Source: Guillardia theta CCMP2712
Taxonomy: Eukaryota; Cryptophyceae; Pyrenomonadales; Geminigeraceae
DNA length: 33,722 nucleotides
Direction of reading: 5' to 3'
NCBI RefSeq assembly: GCF_000315625.1
Contig: NW_005434572.1
Location: 40,631 to 74,352, forward strand
This document shows, piece after piece, positions 1 through 10,924 of the stretch. Made by a program: the position numbers and the translations under genes. Each line of letters begins with the position of its first letter. The first letter of the stretch is position 1. The notes beneath the pieces were generated by a model. The model worked only from the letters and a program-made list of their open reading frames with translations. It searched no databases and was not told the origin of the DNA.

Positions 1-560
1 CAAAAAGTGGGGGTAGTCAAGAGTGCTCCTCACTTTTCACATATCAACGTTGTAAGAGTGGGGGTGGGGTGGGTAGTGAATTCAATAAGATTGAATTCAC
101 TAGGGGGACAGGGGTAGATTAGGTACAATCAGGGGTGATGAAAGTAACAAGTGCTGAGTAGGGTAGGTAGGGTGGTCTTGAAGGACATCTGAGAATGGGG
201 TGGGGTAGTGAACGATTGAGATGCAATCTGTGATTGGGGGGTCATATAAGGGAAAGGGTGGGGTGATCTTGGGGCAAGAAATGGACGTGCTGGAGGAGGG
301 TGGGGTAGTTTTATTTTAGTCCCCAAGTTTTAATTCCGAGGGTCATGACTAGAGAGCCATTGGGAAACGAAAGGGTAGGGGTGGTAGGGGGTAGCGTCAA
401 AAATTTGGGCGATAGGGGTACGGCATTAACTTACAGGGTAGGGGTACTCAAGGAAGTCAGTTGGGTCGGGTGAAACACGACCAGTCTTCCTTGTAACAGA
501 TGTGGGTAGGGGTACTGAAGAAGGGAGGGTAGGGGGTGGTGTGATGTAGGGTGGTGGGGT
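1..560 (+). repeat. G-rich, C-poor low-complexity region
   Basis: The + strand is packed with short G runs separated by T or A, such as GGGGTAGG, GGGTGGGGT and GGGTAGGGGT, and has few C. No convincing reading frame exists; the open frames seen on the minus strand are proline/serine-rich shadows of the skew. The runs could fold as G-quadruplexes. A related vocabulary returns briefly at 20505-20550, where the 13-mer AGGGTGGGGTGAT matches a stretch near 254. It could be subtelomeric, an intergenic spacer, or the intron/UTR of a gene beyond the left edge; nothing here decides. Confidence 0.6.
74..102. repeat. Perfect 13-bp inverted repeat with 3-nt loop
   Basis: The left arm TAGTGAATTCAAT (74-86) and right arm ATTGAATTCACTA (90-102) are exact reverse complements around the loop AAG. 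It sits as an AT-rich island inside the G-rich block, so it is not a by-product of local composition. It could be a hairpin or a binding site for a dimeric protein. No known element was recognised. Confidence 0.75.
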
Positions 561-1602
561 GGCATTCTTCGAGCAAGGATATGCGACGAGTGCGAGTTGA
601 GGAGATGGTGGGCGAGGGGTCCCTTGCGACATTCAATGGCATCAGCATTCATTCTACCATTTCCTCGCTCGCTGCCTTGACCCCTGGCTCCCTCTAGCGC
701 TCCCACCCATGTTTGCTCGCTCGCTCGCTGGCTTCCTCCCTCGTACGAGCTGGTGGAAATTGCGTGGTAGGGATGAGCGAAGAATCAAGCTTGAGGGCAG
801 TGAAACAAGCGACCATGCATTAGAGTGAATAAGTGAATGAGCGAAAAAGAGAGCAGGGTGCAGACGAGGATAGATCGAGATGGGATCAATGGAGGGAGGG
901 TGCGTCGAACGAGAATCTGACAGGAGAGCTGCAGTAGAGTAGTGATGCGATGCGATGCGATGCGATGCGATGAGACCTGATTGGTCTATGATATGAAGTT
1001 AATGTGAAATGCTACGAGATGGTTCGAGATTCCCAGATGGTGTCTTGCAGTCGTGGTTGATCTTGTGAGAGATTGGAAGTTGGTGACTAAGGAAGAGCAA
1101 GCGACATCACAGTAGTTCGGCATGCGGTGCATGGCAGAAACGTTAGGGTGTGTGCTTGCTGGTCACGCATACGGCGACAAATTTATGCACCACTTTGATA
1201 GCGTGTAGATTTACAAACATGTCCATAATGTGACTTTTGTTTATTCAGAACTACTGGTGGCCTTGTCAAGTCAACAAATCAGTTCGAGCTGGCTGGAAGT
1301 GCGAGAACTGATTGCTGCGAAAATCAAGCATGTGCAGAGAAGGTGCTGATCTAGCATAATCTGTTTGAATACCTCAGATTCTGGGAAACTCTCTATCTGG
1401 GGTCATCCTGTATTCAACACAAGAGCTCTCGAACAAGCGGCCTCACCCGATCGGACCGATGCCAGCGCTTGATTGTTCTGCTTCAGTTTGAAAACTCGGT
1501 GGTGAACTCGTACAGCTCTGAAACATCTGTTTTCTTCATTCGAAATGGCTGCTGCTGTGGTGGCGTCGAGAGAGGGTTCAATCTTGGACAATTTTCCTAC
1601 AG
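561..1602. other. Non-coding stretch upstream of the channel gene
   Basis: No supported gene. It contains a short GCTC tandem near 715-728 and five copies of GATGC at 944-968. From about 1355 a frame in phase with the first recognised channel exon is open but has no ATG. The 5' UTR, or short upstream exons of the channel gene, probably lie in the last few hundred bases. Confidence 0.4.
944..968 (+). repeat. (GATGC)5 microsatellite
   Basis: Five perfect tandem copies of GATGC, followed by a degenerate sixth. Non-coding. Confidence 0.9.
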
Positions 1603-4214
1603 GCGGCCGACTGTCTACAGTTTGCGATCTGAAACACAGAACAACTTGCCTGAAGCATCGGAGATCGTCAAAGAGAGTTTGCTTTCTAAGCAATCAGCAG
1701 GTACGGTGTGAACAGCCACTTCCCTTTGAGCGTTTACATCTGAAGAGCAATCGCAATGTTCAATTTGACTTGCTCTCACAGGTTTGAGCGGATTATGGCT
1801 TCCAAGAAAAGTGATGGTGTCGGACATGAAACTGTTTGTGTGTGATAATCAGTCGGGAGCTCTGCTCGAAAGCTTCTGGCTTGCGGACATCGTGGACATG
1901 GACGCGCGTCAGATCGTCGAGCGGGAGTGTCATGCCCCGAAGATGTCTCCCCTGCGAGCGTTGCAGTCTATCAAGGACTTGCTGGTCGGGCCCATGGAAC
2001 ACGCGTGCGACGACATCTACGACGACTCCACCCAGCGATCCTTCGCCATCTGCGTCTACAGCAGGAGAGAGAATCAGGTCCGCGCTCTCGCCTTCAAGGC
2101 CAGTAGCCCCCTTGAGCGTGTGGAATGGATTGAGTGCCTGACGGAACTCGTCACGGCTGCTAAGGCGAAGGAGCAACGGGCGCTGTCTAAGTTGGAGTGC
2201 TGGAATGCCAAGGTGAAGAAGGTCTACGACAGCTTCCCGTTCCAACTGTTCGTCATCCTCCTCATCTTCGTCAATTTCGCCTTCAACATTGCGGAGGCTG
2301 AGCTCAACACAGCACCAGACGATCCTCTCAATAATGTGAGTCGAGATTTTGGCTGATATCGATAGTGATAGAGTTGTTGGCAGCTCTTTCAGAACGCAGA
2401 TAATTTCTTCACCATCATCTTCACGGTTGAGGTGAGTCGTTCTTTGTTTGTCGCGTCTCGTCGCTGATTTTCTGTTTTCTGCTTTTCTTTGTTCACTTGG
2501 ACGTCTGCATGTCAAAGCTCGCTATCAACGTGACTGCAAACTGGATTACTCCGTTCCTGATGGATTCATGGAATGTCTTGGATACTTCTGTTGTTGTTGT
2601 CTCCCTGCTATCATTCTACGCCTCCAACATACCGGGAGTGAAGGGGTTCCGTATCCTCCGCGTCCTGAAAGTTGTGAGTGACTTTCGTTGGGACCCATTC
2701 TTGTCCTGTCTAACTGCCGTCAGGTCCGAGTGTTCAAGCGTTTGACGTCTCTCCGGATGATTATTACAGCATTGGCATCCTCCGTCATTCCTGTTGCCAA
2801 CGTGTTTGTCATCCTGTTGCTCGCGAACATGGTCTATGCCATCCTTGGGGTTGGGCTCTTCAGTCAGTCGTCTCCTGACTTCTTTGGAACCTTCTCGCGA
2901 GCTTTCTTCACCATGTTCCAGTGCGTGACAGGAGATGGCTGGGCGAGTTCCGTTGCTCGGCCAATGATGGATCCGCTGGGAGGGTACAGCTCGAGCATAG
3001 CCATCTTCTTCCTGAGCTACATCCTGATCGTCTCATGGATCATCGTCAACGTGGTGCTTGCTGTCCTGCTCGACGAGTTCCTCAAGGCGGCATCCGACGA
3101 GAAGGCTGCCATGCACAGGGAAAAGAACTCAAACTCAGAGTTGAGGCTGCTCTATACCACTCTAGATCCCCTCCTCTCACACCTCTCGCAGTTTCACAGC
3201 ACTGACGACCTTCTCCGGCGCCTCAGCGACCTCTTTCAAGTCCTCGTCGACAACGACGACGAGGTTCTCACGCTGTCAGAGTTTTCGGCTGGCTTGAGGA
3301 AGCTGGCGTTCCGTCCGATTGTGCAGATTGACAGTCATGGGCTCGTCGAGATGATGCGCGTCATGAACTCGCACGGTTCCAACCTGCTCGACGTCGAGCG
3401 CATCGCAGAGGAGGGCATGGACAGGCAGCAGTTCATGCAGTTCATGCGCTTCCACCTCCGCAGATATGTGCAGCGAGTGGTCTCGCGGACGATCGCGCTG
3501 GAGACGCACGAGGACAACGGGACATCTTCGATTCTCTTCATCCTCAAGTACGTTGTGACCGCTCTGGACGAGCTCTCCTACCTCGTTCACACACGAGGGG
3601 AGCCAGCAGCTACCAGGACGATGTCGGACAAGGAGCGGGGAGGCGCTCACGGCCCTCACTCGCAGCCCTCCCCAGAAGCATCAGCCCTAGAGGCGACAAT
3701 TCGTGGAGAGATCGACGAGTCTGGGGTGGAGCTGTCAGAGAAGACAGGAGCAAGGATGAGCGACCAGGCGCGGGGGATGCTAGAGGAAGTGGACTGTGAG
3801 TTTGTGGTGGAGAAGTTGGAGCGAGGTGGAGTGCTGGAGGCGGCAGACGTCGAGGCGCTCCGGAACGACGAGGAGCACTTCGACGACGTCATGGACAGGT
3901 GCGGGGTGACGAGGAGGGAATCGAAGCAACTATGGAAGGCTCTCCGCGATCACAGGCGTACTAATGGAGTGCGGAAACGCCTGCAGGAGGAAGAGGAGGA
4001 GGAGGGGAAGAGGCAGATCCCGGTGGTGGCTCCGGAGTACAGTGACAGGCGTTTTCCCCAAGCGAAGTCGGAGGGCAAGCAGCACGAGCTCCCTCCTTCG
4101 CTGCTGCCCGGTTTCAACGGTTTGATCAGGTCTGACTTCTCCCTGGGATGGAAGGCGAGAGCGATGGAGCTTGCTCAAGCTCGTCGAAGACTGGAGGCTC
4201 GCTTCTCTCCTTGA
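1603..4214 (+). CDS. PH domain-voltage-gated cation channel fusion (one-repeat channel), 5' end incomplete
   Basis: Exon model ~1603-1700, 1782-2335, 2384-2431, 2518-2673, 2724-4214, all phase-consistent. The 1701-1781 intron joins the start of a PH domain (KESLLSKQSAGLSGLW) to its body, which ends in the usual Trp-containing helix (ERVEWIECLTELV, near 2113-2151). A single six-helix channel unit follows: S1 near 2231, S2 with FFTIIFTVE, S3 with WNVLDTSVVVV, a basic S4 (FRILRVLKVVRVFKRL, assembled across an intron), S5, a pore loop with TGDGW (2928-2942) and S6 with NVVLAVLLDEF. The acidic filter resembles Ca2+/Na+ channel repeats, so a tetrameric plasma-membrane cation channel is inferred. 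The cytosolic C terminus has one degenerate EF-hand-like loop (~3248-3285) and charged helices. The start codon is unresolved: ATG 1545 fits only with a doubtful 38-nt intron. The acceptor before exon 4 is also weak. Confidence 0.8.
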
Positions 4215-4480
4215 CTTCACTCCTCTCCTTCACTTCGCTTCACCTCTGTACATCTCTTCGCTTCTTCACTTCGATTCTAAGTTTTTCCTCGCCTCTTGTA
4301 CTTGCGATGCTTCTGTGAAGGTTCTAATAATCAATTTTCAATGCTCTACTTGTCTCTGCGACAGTTGTGAATGCTTCGATGCTGCCAGGCTCTCTTCCTC
4401 CTGTCGCCCAACTTTGACTTCACACGGTTCGGTTCCATCCGCTCGGTGACTCTGTGAGGGCGTAAAAAGTGTTTATACGA
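4215..4480. other. 3' flank of channel gene
   Basis: Pyrimidine-rich sequence after the stop with CTTCACTTC-type imperfect repeats. It is probably 3' UTR. No gene seen. Confidence 0.4.
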
Positions 4481-5309
4481 CCAAAGGAAGAATACCCAAT
4501 CACCCCGGGCCGGGCTCAGTGACTCAGTGCACCCGGTCCCCCCCGGCGATCGGACGGTCATTTGCCAATCATGAATGATTGCTTGACTCACTGAGTGACC
4601 GTCTGAGTCCGGCGTACCCCCGGCGTCCGACGATCGTCGGGCTCGGAATACCCGGTGTTCGGTTGCAGCGGCGCCGCTGCGGCCGCTGACTGAGGCTGCT
4701 GAGTCCGATCCGATGGTCCGACGGCCGCCCGGAAGTTTCTCAGTCACACGGAACTTGGGAATTCAGAGTCACGTCGGAAGGCCCGGGCCCGGGCCGCCAG
4801 TTTGACGGTCAATTCCCTAGTAGTGGGCTGGCACGGCGGCGGCGGGGCCCAGGCACCTCGGGCCAGCGCCCCCGGCGTACTGCGCGCCGGCCGCCCCCCC
4901 GGGCGCCCGTGACTGCCATCCGTGCCAGCGGCGTGACCGGCGGACTGAGCCGCGGCGGCAAGGGGGGCCCGCCGGCCTCCCCTGTGACATTACGTATGAC
5001 ATTACGTTCCCTCCGTGTGACTCCCGCGCCCGGGCCGCGCGCGGCCCGCCGCCCCCGGGGGGCCGGCGGCGGGGGTCAGTGACCACGGTATCGGACGACC
5101 GTGCGCGTGGCCGGTACTACCGCCCCCGTGACTGAGCGGACTGGGACTCGGAGTCCGAAGGCTCACTGGGCAGGCTCGCAGTGGCAGGTGAGGTTCCGAG
5201 CCACAAAGCCGCGGCGGCCCGCCGGCCCCCCCGCCCCCCGTGCCAGTAAGTTACTCGTGAGTATCCGGGACAGTATCCGATAATTATCCGGAACGGTATC
5301 CGCGCCACC
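4480..5309. promoter_or_regulatory. GC-rich promoter-like block upstream of Noc2
   Basis: Very CpG- and GC-rich, with no supported reading frame. It holds palindromic or near-palindromic short words: TGACTCA sites near 4522 and 4579, ACTCACTGAGT, and GGCCCGGGCCCGG-type runs. The same vocabulary (TCCGATC, GACTCAGTG, CCGGGCC, TCACCG) recurs in the blocks before the WD-PH, MYB/Sas10 and rod genes. This suggests a shared promoter composition rather than a gene. Confidence 0.5.
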
Positions 5310-5317
5310 GCACGTGC
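5310..5317. promoter_or_regulatory. GCACGTGC palindrome (E-box/G-box core) before Noc2 ATG
   Basis: An 8-bp palindrome with the CACGTG core ends 4 nt before the ATG at 5322. The identical octamer precedes the Sas10/Utp3 ATG. CACGTG is the core bound by bHLH and bZIP factors. Its closeness to the start codon means it is in the 5' UTR or at the transcription start. Confidence 0.5.
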
Positions 5318-5321
5318 AGCC

Positions 5322-8300
5322 ATGGGGAAAGTGTCGAAGGCAACGAAGAGGTTCAGCCAGAAGCGGCTGAGCGATGAGCTCAAGGCGAGGAAGATGAGGA
5401 AGAAGATCAACTACAGAGAGAAGAAGAAGTGGGGCGCGAGAAAGTCTCCTCAAGAGCTGGAGGCTGAAAGGAAGGGAAAGAGCGAGGAGGAGGAGGAGGA
5501 GGAGGAGGAGGAGGAGAGCCAGGAGGTGTCGAAGGAAAAGGTCCAAAGCAAGAAAGGAGACGATTATGATAAAGACGTTGAAGACTTCCTCGAGAAAGGA
5601 TTTTTTGAGGCTCTTGAGGAGGAAGAGCCATCTGAGGCAGAGAGCGATGGCGAGGAGGGCGAAGGGGAGGACGAGGACGAGGGCGAAGGGGAGGACGACG
5701 ATCTCTCAGACACAGATGCGATCTCGAAGCACAAGCAGGACCTTGAGAGACTGAAAGTGGAGCAGCCAGAATTCTACAAGTACCTCCAGGAGAACGATAA
5801 GGACTTGCTCAACTTTGACGACTCAGAGGACGAGGGGGGGGATGAAGGTCAGCAGGCTGAGGCCGGCAAGGAGGAGGGAGAGGACGAGGACGACGGGGTC
5901 CAGATCCTCACATTGCAGACTTTGGACAGGTGGAACAGGTCGCTGCTGGGAGGAGAATCTTTCAAGGGGCTCCGCGATCTGATCAGAGCGTTTGAAAGCG
6001 CATGCAACGTGGAGGATGTGGTCGATACCAAGGGTAAGGATGCGGAGGCTGTCGAACGGGCCAAGAACAAGTTCAAGTTTCGAATCGTCAGCGCACAAGT
6101 CTTCGAGCGGCTGATGCGCATGTGCCTGACGAAGATGCACATTTACTTGAGCCTCTACCTGAAGCTGAAGCCCTCGGAGGAAGGAGGAGCAGCCAAGAAA
6201 GCGAATCCTCAGTCAAGTGACAGATGGAAGCGAATTTCCCTCCCCATCAAAGCGTGAGAGACACTTGCAGGTCAAGTCCCAGCGGGTGTCTGACCACTCG
6301 TGGCAGGTACGTCAAGAGCATGGTAAACTTCCTCGAGACGCTGACGGACCCAACTATGACGCATCTGCTCCTCCGACATGCTGAGAGGCTGCTGGCCTAC
6401 ATCCGGTGCTCCTGCTTCTTTCTTCTCTTGTCCAGCTGACCTCCAGCTTGTGAAGCCCTTTCCCCAAGATCGCCAGGAAGCTGCTGAAGCTTTCCCTCCA
6501 AGTCTTCGGGAGCGTCGAGAGCAACCGCGTTCAGGCATTCTTCCTGGTCCGCCGGCTGGCAGTGGAGATGCCCTACCCCTTCATCGACGGCTGCTACAAG
6601 GGGCTCTACCTCACCTACGTGCGACACTGCAAGTTCACCAACCTCAACGTCATCGAGGGGCAGGTAACGAGCGACCTGGAGGGGATGGGGGAAGGGGGAA
6701 AGCTGAAGGGAGATGTGAGCGTAGGACACGAAAGTGCAAGGGGAGAGAGGAGCTGAGAGGAGCTGAGAGGAGCTGAGAGGAGCTGAGAGGAGCTGAGAGG
6801 AGCTGAGAGGAGCTGAGAGGAGCTGAGAGGAAGGGAGCAGGAGACGGAGAGGAACATGGCAGGCGGGTTCTGACTTGTTGCCAAGGCTTTCATGGCTCAA
6901 TGTGTCGTTGAACTCTTCGGGCTGGACAAGAACATTGCCTACGAGCATTCCTTTGTCTACATCCGCCAGATGGCCATCCAGCTCCGCTCAGCTATCACAA
7001 CCTCTGCCTCCAAGAGTGCCGGTTCCCTTCCCATCCTTTCCTGCGTCTCTTGTGCTCCTGCTCCTGCTCCTGCTCCTTCTCATGCTACTGCCACTGCTTT
7101 CGCTGCCGCTCTAGCTGCTGCTGCCGTTGCTCTCCCTCACCTCTCGCTCTTCGCCTCTGCTTCCTCTTCCTGCTGTAAGGCAAGTCATGAGGCCTGACCG
7201 GAGCTCGCAGACGCTCACAAGGTGATCTCGAGCTGGCAGTACCTCAACTCCCTCAAGCTCTGGGGGAGGATGCTCTCTTCCTACCCCGGCAAGGACGCGC
7301 TGGGCCCCCTCGTCTATCCCCTGGTTCAGATCGCCCTCGGTGTCCTCACCTACCTCAACGCCCCGAAGCATCTCCCGCTCCGCCTGCAGGTCTGCCAGGT
7401 TCTCGTGCGGGTCCAGCGGCACTGCGAGGTTTACATCCCCCTCTCTCCCCACATCCTCGACATCTTCACCAAGCGCGACCTTCACAACACCTCCGTCAAG
7501 GCTGGCTCGCACCCCCACGACTTCCAGGTCGGCATCAAAGTCAGCAAGACGGTCCTGTCCACCCGCCTCTACCAGGAGGCCGCCTTCGAGGAGACGCTCA
7601 AGACTCTGGTGCTGGTCGAGGAGTCGGAGGAAGAGGCTTCCTTACCCCTTCCTGTCAGGTCCTCTTCTACGGCTCCTGCTGCTACAGCCCGTCCTTCCCC
7701 GAGCTCGTCGTTCCCTGCATCATGCAGCTCAGGTTGTTCGCCAAGGCAACGCAGGTCTCGAGGTTTCGCCGTCAGGTCAGCTCCTTCCCTCCTCCCCTCC
7801 TTGTCGCTTCCTCTGTCTCTCCCCTCCTCCCTGCTTTCCCTGTCTCCCTCCTCACTCTCTCGCTTCTCAGGTCAAGGACGTGATCGAGCGTTTCGAGCGC
7901 AACGCCTCCTTCATCGCGAGGTTGAGAAACTCGTCGAGCATCTCGCCCCAGGAAGTTCTTCCTATTAATGCTCTCCAATCCGCCGACCCTCAAGGACAGG
8001 TCGTTCCTCTTCCCCTTCTCCCCCTCCTCCTCCTACCCTTCTTCTCCCTCCCCTCCTCCTCCTCCTCCTCCTCCTCCTCCTTCCCCCCCTTCTTCTCCCT
8101 CCCCTTCTCACTCTCGTTTGCCTACATTGCATCCTCTCCTCTCTTCTTCCCTCCTCTCTCTCATGTCCTGACTCTCCGCCAGGCCCCGCTTCGCTCAGCG
8201 TGGCTGCAGTCGGCGACAATCGGGGGAGACTTGAAGACGCTGATGGAGAAGAGAAACGCCAAGGTGAACCCGCTAAAGGAGGGAGAAGGCCTGACGACTG

Positions 8301-8605
8301 AGCAGGTGGAGGCCAAGGAGGAGGAGGACGATGATGATGATGAGGAGGAGGCGACTGGAGCTGAAGAGGACGGCAAGACAGCGAAAGAGCCGAGATGGAA
8401 GGAGGCGAGGAGAGAAAAGAGGAAGCGAGAGAGGCAGGAGAGGGCGGCAAAGAAGAAGGGAGAGGAGGAGAGCACGAAGAAAGAAACGGCAACGAAGAAG
8501 AAGACCAAGAAGAGCAAAGTAGGAGGAGTCGCCGCATCCCATCCCGTAGCGGACGACAAGGAGGACGAGGTGTTCGACTTGCAGCTCTCCGAGGACGAGG
8601 ATTGA
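5322..8605 (+). CDS. NOC2: Nucleolar complex protein 2 (Noc2/NOC2L family)
   Basis: Eight exons join in phase: 5322-6253, 6307-6405, 6456-6663, 6886-7015, 7211-7608, 7659-7775, 7871-7999, 8183-8605, giving 811 residues (human NOC2L is about 750). Noc2 pairs with Noc1 and Noc3 to escort pre-60S ribosomal particles out of the nucleolus. Family marks: a basic N terminus (MGKVSKATKRFSQKRL), a Glu/Asp-rich region with poly-Glu near 5482-5516, then EFYKYLQENDKDLLNF, FMAQCVVELFGLD, YEHSFVYIRQMAIQLR, SSWQYLNSLKLW, PLVYPLVQIALG and SFPELVVP. The C-terminal tail is Lys/Glu-rich. The ATG is preceded by GCACGTGC. Introns 1, 2 and 5 are about 50 nt. The donor GTGCTG at 7609 is the least certain border, chosen because it restores the family spacing before SFPEL. 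The stop is 28 nt from the stop of the opposing gene. Confidence 0.93.
6751..6830 (+). repeat. Decamer minisatellite AGCTGAGAGG x8 in Noc2 intron 3
   Basis: Eight perfect head-to-tail copies of AGCTGAGAGG inside the intron 6664-6885. It is purine-rich on the coding strand, unlike most other introns here, which are pyrimidine-rich. Confidence 0.95.
7016..7210 (+). other. Noc2 intron 4 with CTCCTG tract
   Basis: Intron with donor GTGCCG and acceptor CTCGCAG, carrying (GCTCCT)n around 7058-7075 and C/T-rich sequence. Open frames through it are intron read-through. Splicing restores the family sequence TSASKNAHKVISSWQ. Confidence 0.7.
8000..8182 (+). other. Noc2 intron 7, polypyrimidine/TCC repeat
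   Basis: Intron with (TCC)n near 8054-8084 and a CTCCCTT-rich remainder, acceptor CTCCGCCAG. The serine/proline frames crossing it are shadows. Confidence 0.75.
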
Positions 8606-8633
8606 ATGTATGTAACGCTAGACAACAACACCC

Positions 8634-10889
8634 TCACCACACCTTGCGCTGAGTTATCGCCTGCATGCAGATCTCAGCCCCTCCCTCCTCCTTTTTTCCT
8701 CCCCCCTCCCCCAGCACTTTCTTCCTCCCCCTCCCCCAGCACACCTTCAGCATGGTCTTGGACTGCTTTTCCTTGAGCTTGATATCCTTCACCTGCATGC
8801 CCGTCATCATGCGTGCTGAGGGGGGAGGATGGCGGACAGGAGGAGGAGGAGGAGGAGAAAAGTTGGAGATGGTTGAGATTTACCTTCTGCCATTGCTCTT
8901 GCAGCTCCTTCTTCTCGAACTCCATCCTCCTCTCTGCAGCTTCCTTCCCTTCTTCCCACGCCTGTTCCCTCGTCAGACGCAGCTGTCACGATACGCTTGC
9001 CGCACCTTCTCCAGCAGCTTCATGAGTTCTTCTCCCCCTACCATCCTCTGATCTCCGACCCCTCCTAGCTTGCCGCCCCTCCCTGCCCCGCTCCTCTTCG
9101 CTACTTGCTCCCCCTCCTGCGCTATCGAGCTGAAGCCGCTCGCCATGCCAACTGGACTCTTCCCTCTGGGGAGATCCGGCGAGTCCTGAAGCCTGAGGTC
9201 AGGACAAGAGGAGGAGGAGGAAGACAGACAGGTTGGGCGGGGGATGCGTCTCTCCGCGAGCTTCGCTGCCTCTCCTTCTCCATCGCTTGCTCGAGTTCCT
9301 TCTGCTGTTGGGTCACGAGGCACAGGAGGAGGAAGCACTTGACCTTTTCGTCCTCTAGCATCTTCACCCTCCTCCGCAGTCGCTCCGCCTGCTCCTTGTG
9401 CTCACTCTCGCTTGCTCGAACGGCCTCCAGCTCCTCGGACATGATGTGCAGCTCCAGTCTTGAGCTCTACAGGAAGAGTTGTAAGAGCAAGACGCAAAGA
9501 AGATGGATGGATGGACGGACGGACGGATGGATGGATGGATGGATGGATGGATGGAGGGAGGGAGGGAGGGAGGGAGGGGTTGGAGGAAGAAGAGTTCGAA
9601 CCTCAAGGTCGTGCACTAGCTGCCCCTCCGCCTCCTTTGAGTACTGAACCTGCAAACTGAATCATCCAAACTTCCTCTCCCCCCTCCCCCCGTGTTGCCC
9701 TCCCTACTCTCTTCTTCTCGCCCTCCCTTTCCTCCTCTCTCCCCATCTCTCTCCCCCTTCCCCGCCCTCTTCCCTTCCTGTTGGCTCCTCTACCTGTAGT
9801 CTGCACTCGGCGATGGTTCTGTCGGACATCTGCTGTAGGAGCTCGTTCCGTCGAACCTGCTCAAGCAGCTAGTCGCGTGTTTGTCAGATGCAGTCAGAGG
9901 GGAGAGAAGCATTTACCTCCTCCTCCAGCCTGCGGCACTTGTTTTCATCCCCAGCTGCCGTTGACTCCAACATATGGAGCGAGGGAGAGGCAGAGGAAGA
10001 TGCAGAGCGAGAGCGGAAGGCAGAGTCACAGGCTAGTAAACAAGAATCCAACGAGTCCATCAACTGCTGAGCCGAGAGGACGAAAGTCCCGACATGCTCT
10101 GAGATCCTCTGCAGTTCCTGTTCAGGATGATCACGGCGAGAGGATCTTGCATCCTTCAGCTGCCTCTTCCTAGCTTCATCCTCAGCCTCCTCGTCTCCTT
10201 CCCATCCCTTTGACTTCGCCGAATCTCCTTCCCATCCCTTTGACTTCCTCGAGGACCGTTCGGTCCTCGAGGAACTTCGCTTCAGCCAGTCGGGAGGAGG
10301 AAGACTTCTGAGCGCGTTGAGAAGCACAAGAAGGGAGCTGGAGGAGATGTTGGCTGCCTCCTCCCCTGACCCTCCTGCTCCTCCATCATCGTCCACGGGA
10401 GCAGGAGGAGAGGAGAGGGTCAGCGACTGAGCACAGCTTCTTCCCTCCAGCTCATCCCTAGCGTTCAGCGTGACCTCGGAGATCTTTCTGTACCATTCCA
10501 GCAGCTCCGCATTCCTTCCGCTTCCATCCCCCGCCACCTCTCCCCCTCCCTCCCTCCCGCAAGACTCTAGTTCAGATGACTCCACAAGTACTTCCCGATC
10601 GCTCGACACTTCAGGGACCTCCTCTCCCTCCGCACCATCCTCGGGCCCGCACTCACTGTCTCTCTGCCCCTGTGTCACTGCCAGAGCCCCTGCTCCTGCT
10701 GGCGGAGCGCTGGCAACCACGGTCCTCAACGACTCGAGCTCCTGCTGGACAGACTTGGCTCTCAAGAGCTGCGCTCGTATCATGCTGCTGCCGTTGAGGA
10801 GCTGCTGAGTGAGGTCCTTGAGTAGCTTCTCCAGATCCTCCTTCCTCAGCTTCTCATGGCCAGACGTCGCTGCTGAGTCAGCAGTGGAT

Positions 10890-10924
<35 letters not shown>

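Noticed and set aside
944-968. Possible CRISPR-like or telomeric repeat
   Set aside because: Short-period microsatellite without spacers. No array of spaced direct repeats was found, and the G-rich left end has no regular telomere unit.
1403-2515. Minus-strand frames opposite the channel gene (96 and 240 codons)
   Set aside because: They mirror exons with clear PH and channel motifs on the + strand and show no family resemblance.
4817-5410. Frames of 60-127 codons in the GC-rich block before Noc2
   Set aside because: Arg/Pro/Gly/Ala-rich frames expected from GC content alone; no motif and no intron pattern.
9122-9338. Single long exon through 9122-9442 in the minus PDZ gene
   Set aside because: The heptad-like sequence ends at 9344 with a GT donor and resumes at 9304 after a CAACAG acceptor; the frame between is hydrophobic intron read-through.
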